A DNA stretch of 64,000 bases. Origin: an uncultured Thiohalocapsa sp. (GTDB taxonomy: Bacteria > Pseudomonadota > Gammaproteobacteria > Chromatiales > Chromatiaceae). Shown piece after piece: positions 53,386-62,115 of this stretch. The notes under the pieces were generated by a model that was not told where the DNA came from, made no database searches, and saw nothing but the letters and a program-made list of their open reading frames with translations. The stretch is from contig NZ_CAJXYK010000002.1 of NCBI RefSeq assembly GCF_913063425.1, positions 62,001 through 126,000 of the forward strand. The letters run 5' to 3'. Every line of letters starts with the position of its first letter. Position 1 is the stretch's first letter. Position numbers and translations under genes: made by a program.

Positions 53386-54675
53386 TCATCGCCCCGCAGC
53401 GTCGTCCGGCGCAGGGTCGGCAGCGTCCGGGGACCGACCCCGGGACCGATCCTCAGGGATCGCGCCCGCCTCCGCCGGCTGCACGGCGCCCGCCGCCAGG
53501 CCGAAGCCCAGCACACCGTCGCCGAAACGGGCGTTGACGGCATCCAGGGTCTGCGCGAGCCGGTTGTCCCGGCGTGGGGCATCGGCGGCCTCGAACAGGT
53601 CCCGCTGGTGCGGCTGCGGGCCCGACTGCGGCCCCAGCTGCGGTTCCGTGAGGGCCGCCAGACCCAGGCCGATGAGCCGCACCGGCGCCTGCGGCAGCCC
53701 GCCGTGCTCGAACAGGCGCCAGGCCTCCGCCAGCAGCACGCGCTCGCTGTCGGTGGGCGCCGCGAGCCGACGCTGGCGGCTGTGGGTGACGAAGCCCGCG
53801 TAGCGCACCTTGAGCGTCACGACGCCGCCGGCGAGGCCGCCGGCACGGGCGGTGTGTGCCACCTCGCCGGCGAGCTGGCGCAGCCGCGCATGCAGCAGCG
53901 CCGGGTCGGTCTGGTCCTGGGCGAAGGTCGTCTCCTTGCTGATGGACTTGCGCGGGGTATCCGGCACCACGTCGCTGGGGCCGATGCCGCGCGCCTGGGC
54001 ATGCAGGGCCGCCGCAAGCCGCGGCCCCAGGTGGCGCTGCAGCTCGGCGATGGGGCGGCGGCGCAGATCGGCGACGCTGCGGATGCCGAGCCGCTCCAGC
54101 CGCGGCAGCGTGCGCGCGCCCACCCCGCGCAGCACCGCCACCGGCTGCGGATCCAGAAAGGCCTGGACCTGGTCCGGCGCCACCACCGTGAGCCCGTCCG
54201 GCTTGCGGTACTCGGAAGCGAGCTTGGCGATGAGCCGGTTCGGGCCGATGCCGACCGACGCCGTCAGCCCACAGGCGTCGCGGATGCGCCGCTTGGCGAG
54301 CGCGCCGATGGCCGCGGGTGGGCCGAAGAGCCGCTCCAGGCCGGAGACGTCCACGCAGGCCTCGTCGATGGACACGGCCTCCACCAGGGGCGAGATACCG
54401 TCCAGCTCGCGGCGGATGCGCCGGGAGACGGCGGCATAGTGCGCCATGCGCGGGCGCAGGTAGACGGCATCCGGGCAGCGGCGGTACGCCTCGGCAATGG
54501 GCATGGCGGAGCGGATGCCGAAGCGCCTGGCCTCATACGAGCAGGTGGCGACCACCCCGCGCCCGCCCGGGCGCGCCCCCACCACCACCGGGCGACCGCG
54601 CAGGCTCGGGTCGTCGCGCTGCTCCACCGCCGCATAGAAGGCGTCCATGTCCAGGTGCATCACCCAGCGCTGCAT
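53386..54675 (-). CDS. dinB: DNA polymerase IV (Y-family translesion polymerase)
   Basis: A 429-residue polymerase: HLDMDAFYAAVEQRDDP (first metal-binding Asp), RPVVVGARPGGRGVVATCSYEARRFGIRSAMP, VEAVSIDEACVDVSGL (the SIDE motif has the other catalytic acids), TASVGIGPNRLIAKLASEYRKPDGL and helix-hairpin-helix GVGARTLPRLERLGI. The little-finger region follows to about 350. After it is a Pro/Asp-rich tail without a clear beta-clamp motif. It follows the L,D-transpeptidase gene by 18 bases. Confidence 0.97.
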   Translation of the reverse strand: MQRWVMHLDMDAFYAAVEQRDDPSLRGRPVVVGARPGGRGVVATCSYEARRFGIRSAMPIAEAYRRCPDAVYLRPRMAHYAAVSRRIRRELDGISPLVEAVSIDEACVDVSGLERLFGPPAAIGALAKRRIRDACGLTASVGIGPNRLIAKLASEYRKPDGLTVVAPDQVQAFLDPQPVAVLRGVGARTLPRLERLGIRSVADLRRRPIAELQRHLGPRLAAALHAQARGIGPSDVVPDTPRKSISKETTFAQDQTDPALLHARLRQLAGEVAHTARAGGLAGGVVTLKVRYAGFVTHSRQRRLAAPTDSERVLLAEAWRLFEHGGLPQAPVRLIGLGLAALTEPQLGPQSGPQPHQRDLFEAADAPRRDNRLAQTLDAVNARFGDGVLGFGLAAGAVQPAEAGAIPEDRSRGRSPDAADPAPDDAAGR

Positions 54676-54693
54676 GCGCCACCCCGCCTGGGC

Positions 54694-55326
54694 TTACTCC
54701 ACCACGGTCACCGCATCACCCACCTGCATGCGGGCGTAGACGAACTTGGCGTCGTCGTGGCGCAGGCGCACACAGCCGTGGGAGGCGTTCTCGTTGGGCA
54801 CATAACCCTCGTGCACCCAGTAGGGCCCCCGGAACTGGAGCGCATAGGGCATGGGCGTGGGCCAGTTGAAATAGTTGGTGTAGCTGCCGGAGCGCTTGTC
54901 GATGTCCTTGGCCGTGACCCGGAACTCACCGCGCGGCGTGGGATGCTCGGCGACGCCGGCGGAGACCTTGCCGGACCAGACCAGGCGCTCGTCCTCGTAG
55001 TACTCGAAGCGGCGATCGCCAAGCAGGATCTTGAGCTCGCGGGCGTCCGCCGCCGGCAGGGTCGCCGGGTCCGGCGGCAGCGGGATCACCTCCTGCGAGA
55101 CGGGCGCCAGCTGGGCCTCGCGCCGGGCGACCTCGGAGACATTGCCGGCAAGGGCGGTAAGGCTCTGCTCGGCTTCGACGGCGACAGGGGCGACGCCAGC
55201 GACAACGCCAGGGGGCGTGCCCCTGGTCTCGGCGGCAATGTCGTCCGGCAGCGGCGGATAGGGTTGCGTCGCACAGCCGGCGAGGAGCAGCACCGGGCCG
55301 AGCAGGAGCAGCAGAGGTGTGTGCAT
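54694..55326 (-). CDS. L,D-transpeptidase (YkuD) lipoprotein
   Basis: A 210-residue protein. MHTPLLLLLGPVLLLAGC is a lipoprotein signal ending in LAGC. The YkuD domain follows: LKILLGDRRFEYYEDERLVWSGKVSAGVAEHPTPRGEFRV, FRGPYWVHEG and the catalytic NASHGCVRLRHDDAKFVYARM (Cys in SHGCVR). Such enzymes cross-link peptidoglycan or attach lipoprotein to it. It is the first gene of a minus-strand run leading to dinB, the small membrane protein, accA and tilS. Confidence 0.93.
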   Translation of the reverse strand: MHTPLLLLLGPVLLLAGCATQPYPPLPDDIAAETRGTPPGVVAGVAPVAVEAEQSLTALAGNVSEVARREAQLAPVSQEVIPLPPDPATLPAADARELKILLGDRRFEYYEDERLVWSGKVSAGVAEHPTPRGEFRVTAKDIDKRSGSYTNYFNWPTPMPYALQFRGPYWVHEGYVPNENASHGCVRLRHDDAKFVYARMQVGDAVTVVE

Positions 55327-55469
55327 CGGGTCGATTCCTGGTTTTGATCACGCTGTCGGAACGGTGCGGGTCCGGCCGGGTGCGAGCCTCACCACAGCCC
55401 GCCGGCATGGGGTGGCGACGGTCTCGCAACAGGGGCGCATCTGTCAGGCTGACGCGATGTCAACATTTA

Positions 55470-55510
55470 TTGACAATCATCAACCAAGCTTCGCTGTCAG
55501 GTTCCATAAT
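55470..55510 (+). promoter_or_regulatory. FNR/Dnr-type box and -10 of the following gene
   Basis: TTGAC-AATC-ATCAA (55470-55483) matches the FNR/Dnr consensus TTGAT-N4-ATCAA in nine of ten bases. CATAAT at 55505-55510 is a good -10, which puts the transcription start near 55517, about 40.5 bases from the box centre. That is the class II spacing used by FNR-type activators. Confidence 0.65.
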
Positions 55511-55516
55511 GGCGCC

Positions 55517-55975
55517 ATGCAGATGCGAACCCGACCCCCACGCGCCGCCGGCCTGCGCCCCGCCAACCACGGGCGGCGCATTGAGCGCGAGCGCCGCACC
55601 ATCGCCGCGATGATCGGCATCTACTGCCGCGACCACCATGGTCAGGCCACCGCACCAAGCCCTGCCGGCACCGGCCCCACGCCGGACAACGCGCTGATCG
55701 GGAGCCCCGATACGCGGGACAGCGTCGGGGACGCGCTGCACGCAGACCACTGCCCGGACTGCGCCGAGCTGCTGCGCTACGCCAACCAGCGGCTCGACGT
55801 CTGCGTCTTCGGCGAGTCGAAGATGCCCTGCAACGACTGCAGCGTGCATTGCTACAGCGCGAGCCGGCGTGGGCGCATCGTCGAGGTGATGCGCTACGCC
55901 GGCCCGCGCATGCCCTGGCGGCACCCGCTGCTCGGGCTCATGCACCTCGTGGACAAGCTGCGGGCCAGGTTCTGA
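55517..55975 (+). CDS. Nitrous oxide-stimulated promoter family protein
   Basis: About 152 residues. The core RRIERERRTIAAMIGIYCRDHHG, CPDCAELLRYANQRLDVCVFGESKMPCNDCSVHCYSASRR and VMRYAGPRMPWRHPLLGLMHLVDKL matches the whole of Pfam's nitrous-oxide-stimulated promoter family, with several conserved cysteines (CPDC, CNDC...HC) suggesting a metal site. Function is unknown. The FNR-type promoter fits low-oxygen control. The upstream ATG at 55457 would include the promoter, so I start at 55517; ATG 55523 is also possible. It is convergent with nnrU. Confidence 0.85.
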   Translation: MQMRTRPPRAAGLRPANHGRRIERERRTIAAMIGIYCRDHHGQATAPSPAGTGPTPDNALIGSPDTRDSVGDALHADHCPDCAELLRYANQRLDVCVFGESKMPCNDCSVHCYSASRRGRIVEVMRYAGPRMPWRHPLLGLMHLVDKLRARF

Positions 55976-56029
55976 CCCCGCCCGTCGCGCAGGCGCCCAT
56001 CGCCGGCGCGCCGGCGCCGCCCACCGGCC

Positions 56030-56605
56030 TCAGCCGATGGGCGACACGCCCATGAGCCAGCGGTGCAGAAACAGAATGAAGGCGACGTAGAGCACGAGCC
56101 CGCCCACCACGGCGATGAGATCGTTCCACTTGCCCGCGGGTGCCGAGGGCACCGACGGCTGCTCGCGGCGCTTGAGCGAGATGCGGTCCGCCACGGCCCA
56201 GGCGAGGAAGCCGCCGAACAGCAGCAGATCCGCCAGCGTCCCGTTGGCGAGCAGGTGGGCCGTGGCCCAGATCTTTACCGCCAGCAGCATCGGGTGCTTC
56301 ACCGCGCGCTGGATGCGCCCCGGCAGATAGGCGGCCAGCAGGAAGGTGAAGGCGGGCACCATCAACAGCAGTGACACGTGCCGCAGCCACACAGGCGGCT
56401 GGTACAGCAGCACCGGGTCGGTAGTGCGGGCCGCGCCATAGCCGAGGATGATCAGCACCAAGCCCACCACGGCGATGGCGCCGTAGCCGAGCTTCCACGG
56501 CACCTCGCCGAAGCGGCTCACGGCCTGCGCCCGCCAGTGCGGGCGCACGATGGAGACGGAATGGACGCCGAGGAAGAGCGCCAGGCCGAGGATCAGTTGC
56601 AGCAT
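56030..56605 (-). CDS. nnrU: NnrU family membrane protein
   Basis: A 191-residue protein of about six helices. LALFLGVHSVSIV, WRAQAVSRFGEVPWKLGYGAIAVVGLVLI, GYGAARTTDPVLLY and IQRAVKHPMLLAVKIWATAHLLANG are characteristic of NnrU, first seen in nitrite/nitric oxide reductase regions of denitrifiers. AAGGA stands seven bases before the ATG. It is convergent with the nitrous-oxide-stimulated-promoter gene and followed on the other side by the AI-2E permease gene. Exact function unknown. Confidence 0.9.
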   Translation of the reverse strand: MLQLILGLALFLGVHSVSIVRPHWRAQAVSRFGEVPWKLGYGAIAVVGLVLIILGYGAARTTDPVLLYQPPVWLRHVSLLLMVPAFTFLLAAYLPGRIQRAVKHPMLLAVKIWATAHLLANGTLADLLLFGGFLAWAVADRISLKRREQPSVPSAPAGKWNDLIAVVGGLVLYVAFILFLHRWLMGVSPIG

Positions 56606-56672
56606 GAGGGGTCCTTGGAAAGCGTCGGCAAAGGGTGGCGGCTGATGCGTGCGGGGATCGGCCTCGACCTGC

Positions 56673-57827
56673 TCAGGCGTCGCGTTGCAATGCGTCGCCG
56701 CCCGGGCGAGGCGCCGCCGGCCGCGGCCAGGCACTCAGGATAGCCTGCACCACCGTGGCCAGCGGAATGGCGAAAAACACCCCCCAGAACCCCCAGATGC
56801 CGCCGAACACCAGAATCGCAACGATGATGGCCACGGGGTGCAGGTTCACCACCTCCGAGAACAGCACAGGCACCAGCACATTGCCGTCCAGCGCCTGGAT
56901 GATCAGGTAAGACAGGGTGAGCCACAGGAACTGCGCGCCCCAGCCCCACTGGAACCAGGCGATGAGCACCACGGGCACGGTCACCACGGACGCGCCGATG
57001 TAGGGGATGATCACCGACAGCCCCACCAGCAGCGCCAGCAGCATCGCATACTTGAGGTCGAAGGCGGTGAAGGTCGCGAAGCTCACGGCCCAGACGATGA
57101 GGATCTCCCAGAACTTGCCGCGGACGTAGTTGGACAGCTGCCGGTCCACGTCCCGCCACACCGTGCCGGCGATGGCCCGATGACGCGGCAGGTAGCGCCG
57201 GAACCAGCCCAGAATGAGGTGCTTGTCCTTCAGGAAGAAGAACACCAGCAGCGGCATCAGGATCAGGTACACCAGCAGCGTGATGACGCCCACCAGCGAG
57301 GACAGGGACACCGACACGAGCGTCTGACCGTAGCCCACCACCTCGCTGCGCATGGCATCCATGGCGGCATCGATCTGCGCGGCACTCACCAGCTCCGGAT
57401 AGCGATCCGGCAGGGCCATGAGCAGATGCTGCCCCTGTGCCAGCATCTGCGGCAGCTGCTGCACCAGGTCCGACACCTGCCGGTACACCAGCGGCAGCAC
57501 CCCAACCAGCACCGAGATCACGAACGCCAGGAACAGCACGAACACCAGCAGCACCGCCGCCAGCCGCGGCCAGCCGTGGCGCTCCAGCACCAGCACGAAG
57601 CCCTCCAGCAGATAGGCGATGACAATGCTCGCCAACACCGGCAGCAGCATCTCGCCGAGCACCAGCACCACGGCGCCGATGATGACGACAGACACCGCCA
57701 GCACCATGACCTGCGGGTCCGAAAAGTGGCGCCGGAACCAGTCGCCCAGCACCTGCATGGGGTTGGCAGGGCGCGGCGGAGGGTCTTCGTGGCGGGATAC
57801 GATCTCCTGCTGAGGAAGCGCGGACAA
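56673..57827 (-). CDS. AI-2E family transporter (PerM-like)
   Basis: A 384-residue membrane protein: VLGEMLLPVLASIVIAYLLEGFV, a large cytoplasmic or periplasmic domain in the middle (SDLVQQLPQMLAQGQHLLMALPDRYPEL), then LVYLILMPLLVFFFLKDK, GKFWEILIVWAVSFATF and LSVIIPYIGASVVTVP. The PYIG motif and FFLKDK loop are AI-2E/PerM family marks. Members export signals or exchange ions; no substrate can be assigned. The final residues after WPRP are charged. Confidence 0.93.
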   Translation of the reverse strand: MSALPQQEIVSRHEDPPPRPANPMQVLGDWFRRHFSDPQVMVLAVSVVIIGAVVLVLGEMLLPVLASIVIAYLLEGFVLVLERHGWPRLAAVLLVFVLFLAFVISVLVGVLPLVYRQVSDLVQQLPQMLAQGQHLLMALPDRYPELVSAAQIDAAMDAMRSEVVGYGQTLVSVSLSSLVGVITLLVYLILMPLLVFFFLKDKHLILGWFRRYLPRHRAIAGTVWRDVDRQLSNYVRGKFWEILIVWAVSFATFTAFDLKYAMLLALLVGLSVIIPYIGASVVTVPVVLIAWFQWGWGAQFLWLTLSYLIIQALDGNVLVPVLFSEVVNLHPVAIIVAILVFGGIWGFWGVFFAIPLATVVQAILSAWPRPAAPRPGGDALQRDA

Positions 57828-57966
57828 GGGGCTGCTCCGGCGGCGGCAAGGCTGGGGATGGGCGGCGGGACGGTGGGCCGGCGGTTAGGCGGCGTTCAGG
57901 CGGCGGTCAGGCGGTGCTCACTCAGCTGGCAGGCCGCGTGCGCCGCTGCCGGCCACGCCTCGGCCT

Positions 57967-57995
57967 GGGCCGGGGCCGGGGCCGGGGCCGGGGCC
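57967..57995. repeat. GGGGCC simple repeat
   Basis: Four to five consecutive GGGGCC units in the gap between the AI-2E gene and the hypothetical gene. Likely to fold strongly and to vary in copy number. Confidence 0.8.
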
Positions 57996-58019
57996 ATCCG
58001 ACCAATCACGCGCCCGGGC

Positions 58020-58436
58020 TCAGGCGCCGTCGTCCCGCATGGCCTCGAAGCGCGCCGCGAACAGGGCCTCGAGCTCGTCGATGACGGCGGCGGCGGCACG
58101 GCCCTGGAGCACGTGAGCGGCCATGAGCGCCGAGGTTTCGTGCAGCATTGTACCGCTGTCCAGCATCGGATAGCTGCGTCGCAGGCGTTGGATGGCGGCC
58201 ACCACGGACTCCTCAGGGGGGCGGGGCTCCAGCCGGGGCTCCGCCAGGGCGGCCTGGTCGGCCCCATCGCCCGCTGTGCGCTGGCTCTCCCGCTCGGCCA
58301 GGAACTCAGCAAAAGCCAGTAGCGTCTGTTGGGACGCGGCATCCAGTGCCCGGAACCGGCGCAGCAGCCGCCGCTCGTCCGCCGAGCCCGGCTGCGCCTG
58401 CATCGGTCCTTGTGGCAGCGTGAGGGGCGGCAGCAT
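58020..58436 (-). CDS. Hypothetical protein downstream of a LysR regulator
   Basis: A 138-residue soluble, largely helical protein: ERRLLRRFRALDAASQQTLLAFAEFLAERE, then VVAAIQRLRRSYPMLDSGTML and HETSALMAAHVLQGRAAAAVIDELEALFAARF. The length and the DAASQQTLLAFAEFLA segment look familiar from Ectothiorhodospiraceae genomes, but I know no function. It begins 12 bases after the LysR gene on the same strand and is almost surely co-transcribed with it, so it may be a partner or target of that regulator. Confidence 0.7.
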   Translation of the reverse strand: MLPPLTLPQGPMQAQPGSADERRLLRRFRALDAASQQTLLAFAEFLAERESQRTAGDGADQAALAEPRLEPRPPEESVVAAIQRLRRSYPMLDSGTMLHETSALMAAHVLQGRAAAAVIDELEALFAARFEAMRDDGA

Positions 58437-58448
58437 CAGGCAGGTCGC

Positions 58449-59363
58449 TCAGACGACATCGTGGGACTGGTGGCTCTTGCAGTAGGCGCGGGCGAATTCC
58501 AGCAGCTCTTCCATGACCCGAAGCTTGAACTTCTGCTTCTGGTGCACGAAAGAGAAGGGTCGCACCAGCGGCGGGTCCAGCGCCAGCGTCACCAGGGTAC
58601 CGAGGCTGAGCTCCTTCTGCACCGTGGCCTTCGAGACCACGGAGACGCCCATCCCCGCCTCCACCGCCCCTTTCACCGCCTCGGGGCTGCCGAGCTCCAT
58701 GGACACCTTGAGACCGGCGGCGCAGTCCGGCAGGCCATCGAGGTAGTCGTTGATGACGTCGCGCGTGCCGGAGCCCTCCTCCCGGCAGATGAACGGGAAG
58801 TCGAGCAAAGCGCTGAAGTGGATCTGCTGATTGGCGGCGAGGGGATGTCCCCGCGGCACGATGGCCACGAGCTGATCCTGCTTGCAGGTCTCCACCACCA
58901 GGTTCCGGTTGCCCACCGGCGACTCCACCACGCCCAAGTCGATGGCATTGCTCTCCACCATGGACACGATGCCGTCGCTGTTGGACACCTTGAGGTGGAT
59001 CGAGACCTCAGGGTAGCGCGCGTTGAAGTCGCCGAGCAGCGTCGGGAGCATGTAATCGGCAATGGTGGTGCTGGCACCGATGGTGAGCGCGCCGCTGATC
59101 TCGCCGGTGATCTCGCGTACGCCGTTTTCCATCTCGCCGTAGAGCTCGAAGATGCGGTCCGCGTACTCGAACACCCGGTGGCCGGCGTCGGTGAGGCTGA
59201 TGCGGTTGTGGGTGCGGTCGAAGAGCCGCGTGTTGAAGTGCTCTTCGAGCTGGCGCACTTGGAAAGTGACCGCCGGCTGCGTCATGTGCAGCGACTCAGC
59301 CGCCTTGGTGAAGCTCAGCATCCGGGCCACGGTGTGAAAGACCTGCAACCTGCGGTCGGCCAT
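58449..59363 (-). CDS. LysR-family transcriptional regulator
   Basis: A 304-residue regulator. The HTH reads LQVFHTVARMLSFTKAAESLHMTQPAVTFQVRQLEEHFNTRLFDR, followed by a type 2 periplasmic-binding-like effector domain (GALTIGASTTIADYMLP, VESNAIDLGVVESP, FICREEGSGTRDVIND, GAVEAGMGVSVVSK). GAGGT seven bases before the ATG 59363 supports the start. The divergent gap to the FadL-type porin makes that gene a possible target; CbbR- or CysB-like roles cannot be told from sequence alone. Confidence 0.92.
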   Translation of the reverse strand: MADRRLQVFHTVARMLSFTKAAESLHMTQPAVTFQVRQLEEHFNTRLFDRTHNRISLTDAGHRVFEYADRIFELYGEMENGVREITGEISGALTIGASTTIADYMLPTLLGDFNARYPEVSIHLKVSNSDGIVSMVESNAIDLGVVESPVGNRNLVVETCKQDQLVAIVPRGHPLAANQQIHFSALLDFPFICREEGSGTRDVINDYLDGLPDCAAGLKVSMELGSPEAVKGAVEAGMGVSVVSKATVQKELSLGTLVTLALDPPLVRPFSFVHQKQKFKLRVMEELLEFARAYCKSHQSHDVV

Positions 59364-59831
59364 CGCGGAACCTCGACAGGGAAAAAACAGCGCGCCCCGG
59401 CGGTCGGACCGACGCCCGGGACATGCGCCCGGCCGCCGTCGGATGTCAGGGGCTGGTGTGTCGCAGTGCCCCGTCCGACACGCCGCATGTGCGACAGGCA
59501 GCTGATCTTCGGCGCGGCTGCGTGCACTTCCACCACGGCCGGGAGACTGGGCACCGATAGATTGCACTTATAGCACATCGCTGCCCGCCGCACCGATTTT
59601 TCCACAAAATTCAGATGCTTTCTGTGTGGATACCCGAGCAGAGGCGGCTGCCTGACCGGCGCTTCGGCACCGCTGTAACCCCGTGCCCCGCAACACGCAT
59701 ATGTGAATTCACAACATAACTGGAAAAATGCAACAGAGTGGCGTATCTTTACCACCCAAGCCGGCCCCAGACACGGGCCCAGACGCCGGCCCAAGGTGCA
59801 GACAACGACCATCCAACGGGGGATTCCAGCG
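59364..59831 (+). promoter_or_regulatory. Divergent control region of lysR and the FadL-type gene
   Basis: No gene. An AT-rich core lies at 59560-59760. TGTGAATTCACA at 59702-59713 is a perfect 12-base palindrome, and TTGCACTTATAGCACA at 59563-59578 is a LysR-like TGC-N7-GCA site. Promoter boxes cannot be assigned with certainty. Confidence 0.45.
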
Positions 59832-61148
59832 ATGCGCCGCATGCATTTTCCGCTCTCCGCGGTCGCCGCCGCAGTGCTTGCAGTCTGCGCTGCTGAGCGC
59901 AGTCACGCTTCCGGCTATGCCGTGCCCGAGCTCTCCACGGCTGGGCTCAGCACCGCCAATGCCATGGTGGCCAACCCGGACGAGCGCGGCGCCATCATCT
60001 ACAACCCGGCGGCCATGGCCTTCCATGACCAGAGCCTGATCAACGCCGGCATGCTGTTCCTGGGTCCCGATCTCAGCGTGGACATCCCCGGCGGTGGCGG
60101 CGATGCCACGACCGCGGACTGGTTTGTTGCACCAATGATACAGGCGTCGATTCGCATTGACGAGCGCTGGTCCGCCGGCCTCGGCGTCACCGCCCCTTTC
60201 GGCCTGGAAACCCGCTGGGCCCCGAACACCTTCCCCGAGCTCACCGGTACCGCGCCCCTGCCCTCGCCGCCCTTTGCGCCGGGCAGCCGCATTCCGCTGA
60301 GCCCACAGCCCACGCAGAGCAAGCTTGAGATCCTGGACTTCACGCCCACGGTGACCTACCTGGTGACCCCCCAGCTCGCCGTGTCCGCAGGCGCGGACAT
60401 CTACTGGGCGAAGGCCGCGCAGCTGGACTCCACGCTGACGCAGCTCGAAGGGGACGGCGGCGGCTGGGGCTTCAACCTGAGCGCCATGTACGTCAAGGAT
60501 CGCTTCAGCGCAGGCATCAACTTTCACTCCGCCCCCACCCTGACGCTCGACGGCACCTACTCGGTGCTCGATCCGCGCCTGGTGGCCATCGGTGCCAACC
60601 CGAGCCAGACGGCATCGCTGGACCTGGACCTGCCCTGGCGGCTCCAGCTCGGGGTGCGCTACGAGGTCATCGAGGACAAGCTCGCTGTGGAATTCGACTG
60701 GACGCGCACCGGCTGGAGCGAGTTCCAGGAGATCGAGGTCAAGGGCGACCTGAACGGCGCCATCCTCAGCCGGGACGAGAACCAGTGGGATGACGCTGAC
60801 GCCTTCCGGATCGGTGCCACCTATGACGTGCGCGACGCAACCCAGCTGCGCGTCGGCTACGCCTTTGATAAGACACCGCAGGGCGACGATTACTTCAGCG
60901 CACGGGTGCCCGACAACGACCGCCACCTGTTCAGCCTCGGCGTGGCCCAGAAGCTGAACGAGCGCATCCAGGTGGAGTTCGGCTACATGTATGTGCTGTT
61001 CGAGGACCGCGACTACCGCAGCAGCCGGCCCTACGACCCGCTGACGGCGCCCGCCGAGATCAACGGCACCACCGCATTGAACGGCGACTACTCCACCGAC
61101 GTGCACATTTTCGGGCTCGAAGTGAGCACCAGCTTCGACGCCTTCTGA
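59832..61148 (+). CDS. FadL/OmpP1-family outer-membrane transporter
   Basis: A 438-residue beta-barrel precursor. A signal peptide ends near HASGYAVPELS, where the new N-terminus resembles FadL's hatch start. The pattern AGLSTANAMVANPDERGAIIYNPAAMAF is the FadL S-A-A..NPA signature. The barrel strands alternate to the end (LQLGVRYEVIEDKLAVEFDW, RIGATYDVRDATQLRVGYAF, VEFGYMYVLF) and the final residue is phenylalanine, as required for outer-membrane insertion. It imports long-chain fatty acids or aromatic hydrophobics. GGGGGA stands eight bases before the ATG. A rho-independent terminator follows. Confidence 0.92.
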   Translation: MRRMHFPLSAVAAAVLAVCAAERSHASGYAVPELSTAGLSTANAMVANPDERGAIIYNPAAMAFHDQSLINAGMLFLGPDLSVDIPGGGGDATTADWFVAPMIQASIRIDERWSAGLGVTAPFGLETRWAPNTFPELTGTAPLPSPPFAPGSRIPLSPQPTQSKLEILDFTPTVTYLVTPQLAVSAGADIYWAKAAQLDSTLTQLEGDGGGWGFNLSAMYVKDRFSAGINFHSAPTLTLDGTYSVLDPRLVAIGANPSQTASLDLDLPWRLQLGVRYEVIEDKLAVEFDWTRTGWSEFQEIEVKGDLNGAILSRDENQWDDADAFRIGATYDVRDATQLRVGYAFDKTPQGDDYFSARVPDNDRHLFSLGVAQKLNERIQVEFGYMYVLFEDRDYRSSRPYDPLTAPAEINGTTALNGDYSTDVHIFGLEVSTSFDAF

Positions 61149-61496
61149 TTCACCGGTGTCGGCCGGCAGCGGCCGGCGCCGAAGCTTCCCCCAAGGCGCG
61201 GCAGCAAGTCGCGCAACCTTAAAGGCCGCCCCGGATTGGGGACGGCCTTCTTTTTCGCCCGACAAGCGCCCTCCGGCAGGACCTGCGCCGCAACCCGGCG
61301 GGCTCTGTCATTCCGTGCTGTGCCGATGCCGTCGACACCTGGGCCAAGCCTGATGCGGAACGGCCGGGCGTCGGTGCAGTCAAGCACTGCGCCTGCTGCC
61401 CGGCACTGGGTGCCCGGCCCTGGGTGCCCGGCCCTGCAGCGATCCGTCGCGGCGGCTGCCTGCCGACAGGGGCCGGGTGGACCGCCGCCGCGCGCG
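61149..61496. other. Gap after the FadL-type gene
   Basis: Holds the terminator at 61221-61256 and GGTGCCCGGCCCTG repeats near 61405-61440. No gene is supported. Confidence 0.5.
61221..61256 (+). terminator. Rho-independent terminator of the FadL-type gene
   Basis: AAGGCCG and CGGCCTT form a stem extended by CCCC/GGGG around GGATT with one bulged base, followed by CTTTTT. It lies about 75 bases after the stop codon. Confidence 0.85.
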
Positions 61497-61976
61497 TCAG
61501 ATGTAGAGGCAGATGTCGCTGTCGCCGGCGAACTCGAAGAAGGCCGCGGCGCCCGCGTACTCGATGCCGTCGATGAACTCGGACTGGTCCATGTCGAACA
61601 GATCCACCGTCATCTGGCAGGCGATGAGCTTGACTTCTGCCTCCTGGCACAGCTCGCGCAGCTCGTCCACGCTGGCCACGCCCTTGGACTTCATTTTCTG
61701 CTTCATCATGGCCGTCATCATGCCCTGCATACCGGGCAGCGCGAGGCCAAGCACCGGGAACCACTTGTCCATGCCCATGGGCATGGGCATGCCGGGGTTC
61801 CCGAGGGGGGTGACTTCCAGGGCCAGCTTCTTCTTCAGGAGCTGAAGGCCGTAGAAGGTGAAGAAGATCTGCGTCTCGTAGCCCAGGGCCGCGGCCGTGG
61901 ATGCGAGGATGAAGGGCGGATAGGCCCAGTCGAGGGAGCCCTTGGTGGCGATGATCGCCAGCTTCTTCTCGTCCAT
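61497..61976 (-). CDS. dsrE2: DsrE2-type sulfur-trafficking protein
   Basis: A 159-residue DsrE-fold protein: KLAIIATKGSLDWAYPPFILASTAAALGYETQIFFTFYGLQLL, then a Met/Gly-rich hydrophobic insert (PGMPMPMGMDKWFPVLGLALPGMQGMMTAMM), and LRELCQEAEVKLIACQMTVDLFDMD with the conserved cysteine in IACQM. The hydrophobic insert is the mark of DsrE2, which is membrane-associated and works with TusA and rhodanese in sulfur oxidisers. It follows tusA by 139 bases. Confidence 0.93.
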   Translation of the reverse strand: MDEKKLAIIATKGSLDWAYPPFILASTAAALGYETQIFFTFYGLQLLKKKLALEVTPLGNPGMPMPMGMDKWFPVLGLALPGMQGMMTAMMKQKMKSKGVASVDELRELCQEAEVKLIACQMTVDLFDMDQSEFIDGIEYAGAAAFFEFAGDSDICLYI

Positions 61977-62115
61977 CGTGTCCTCCAGGCGGACCCGGCT
62001 TCGGGCCCGTGTCGTCGTTGGCTTGTGGGCGCTCGGCGCTGCGGAGCGCCCGGTGAATCGGGAGCGCCCGGCCGGACGCCGGAGCAGACGCCGCCCGCGC
62101 GCGGTCCGCCGCTGG

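Noticed and set aside
57896-58342. Minus-strand frame overlapping the hypothetical gene
   Set aside because: Out of phase with the better-supported 138-residue frame, lower quality composition, and it runs through the GGGGCC repeat.
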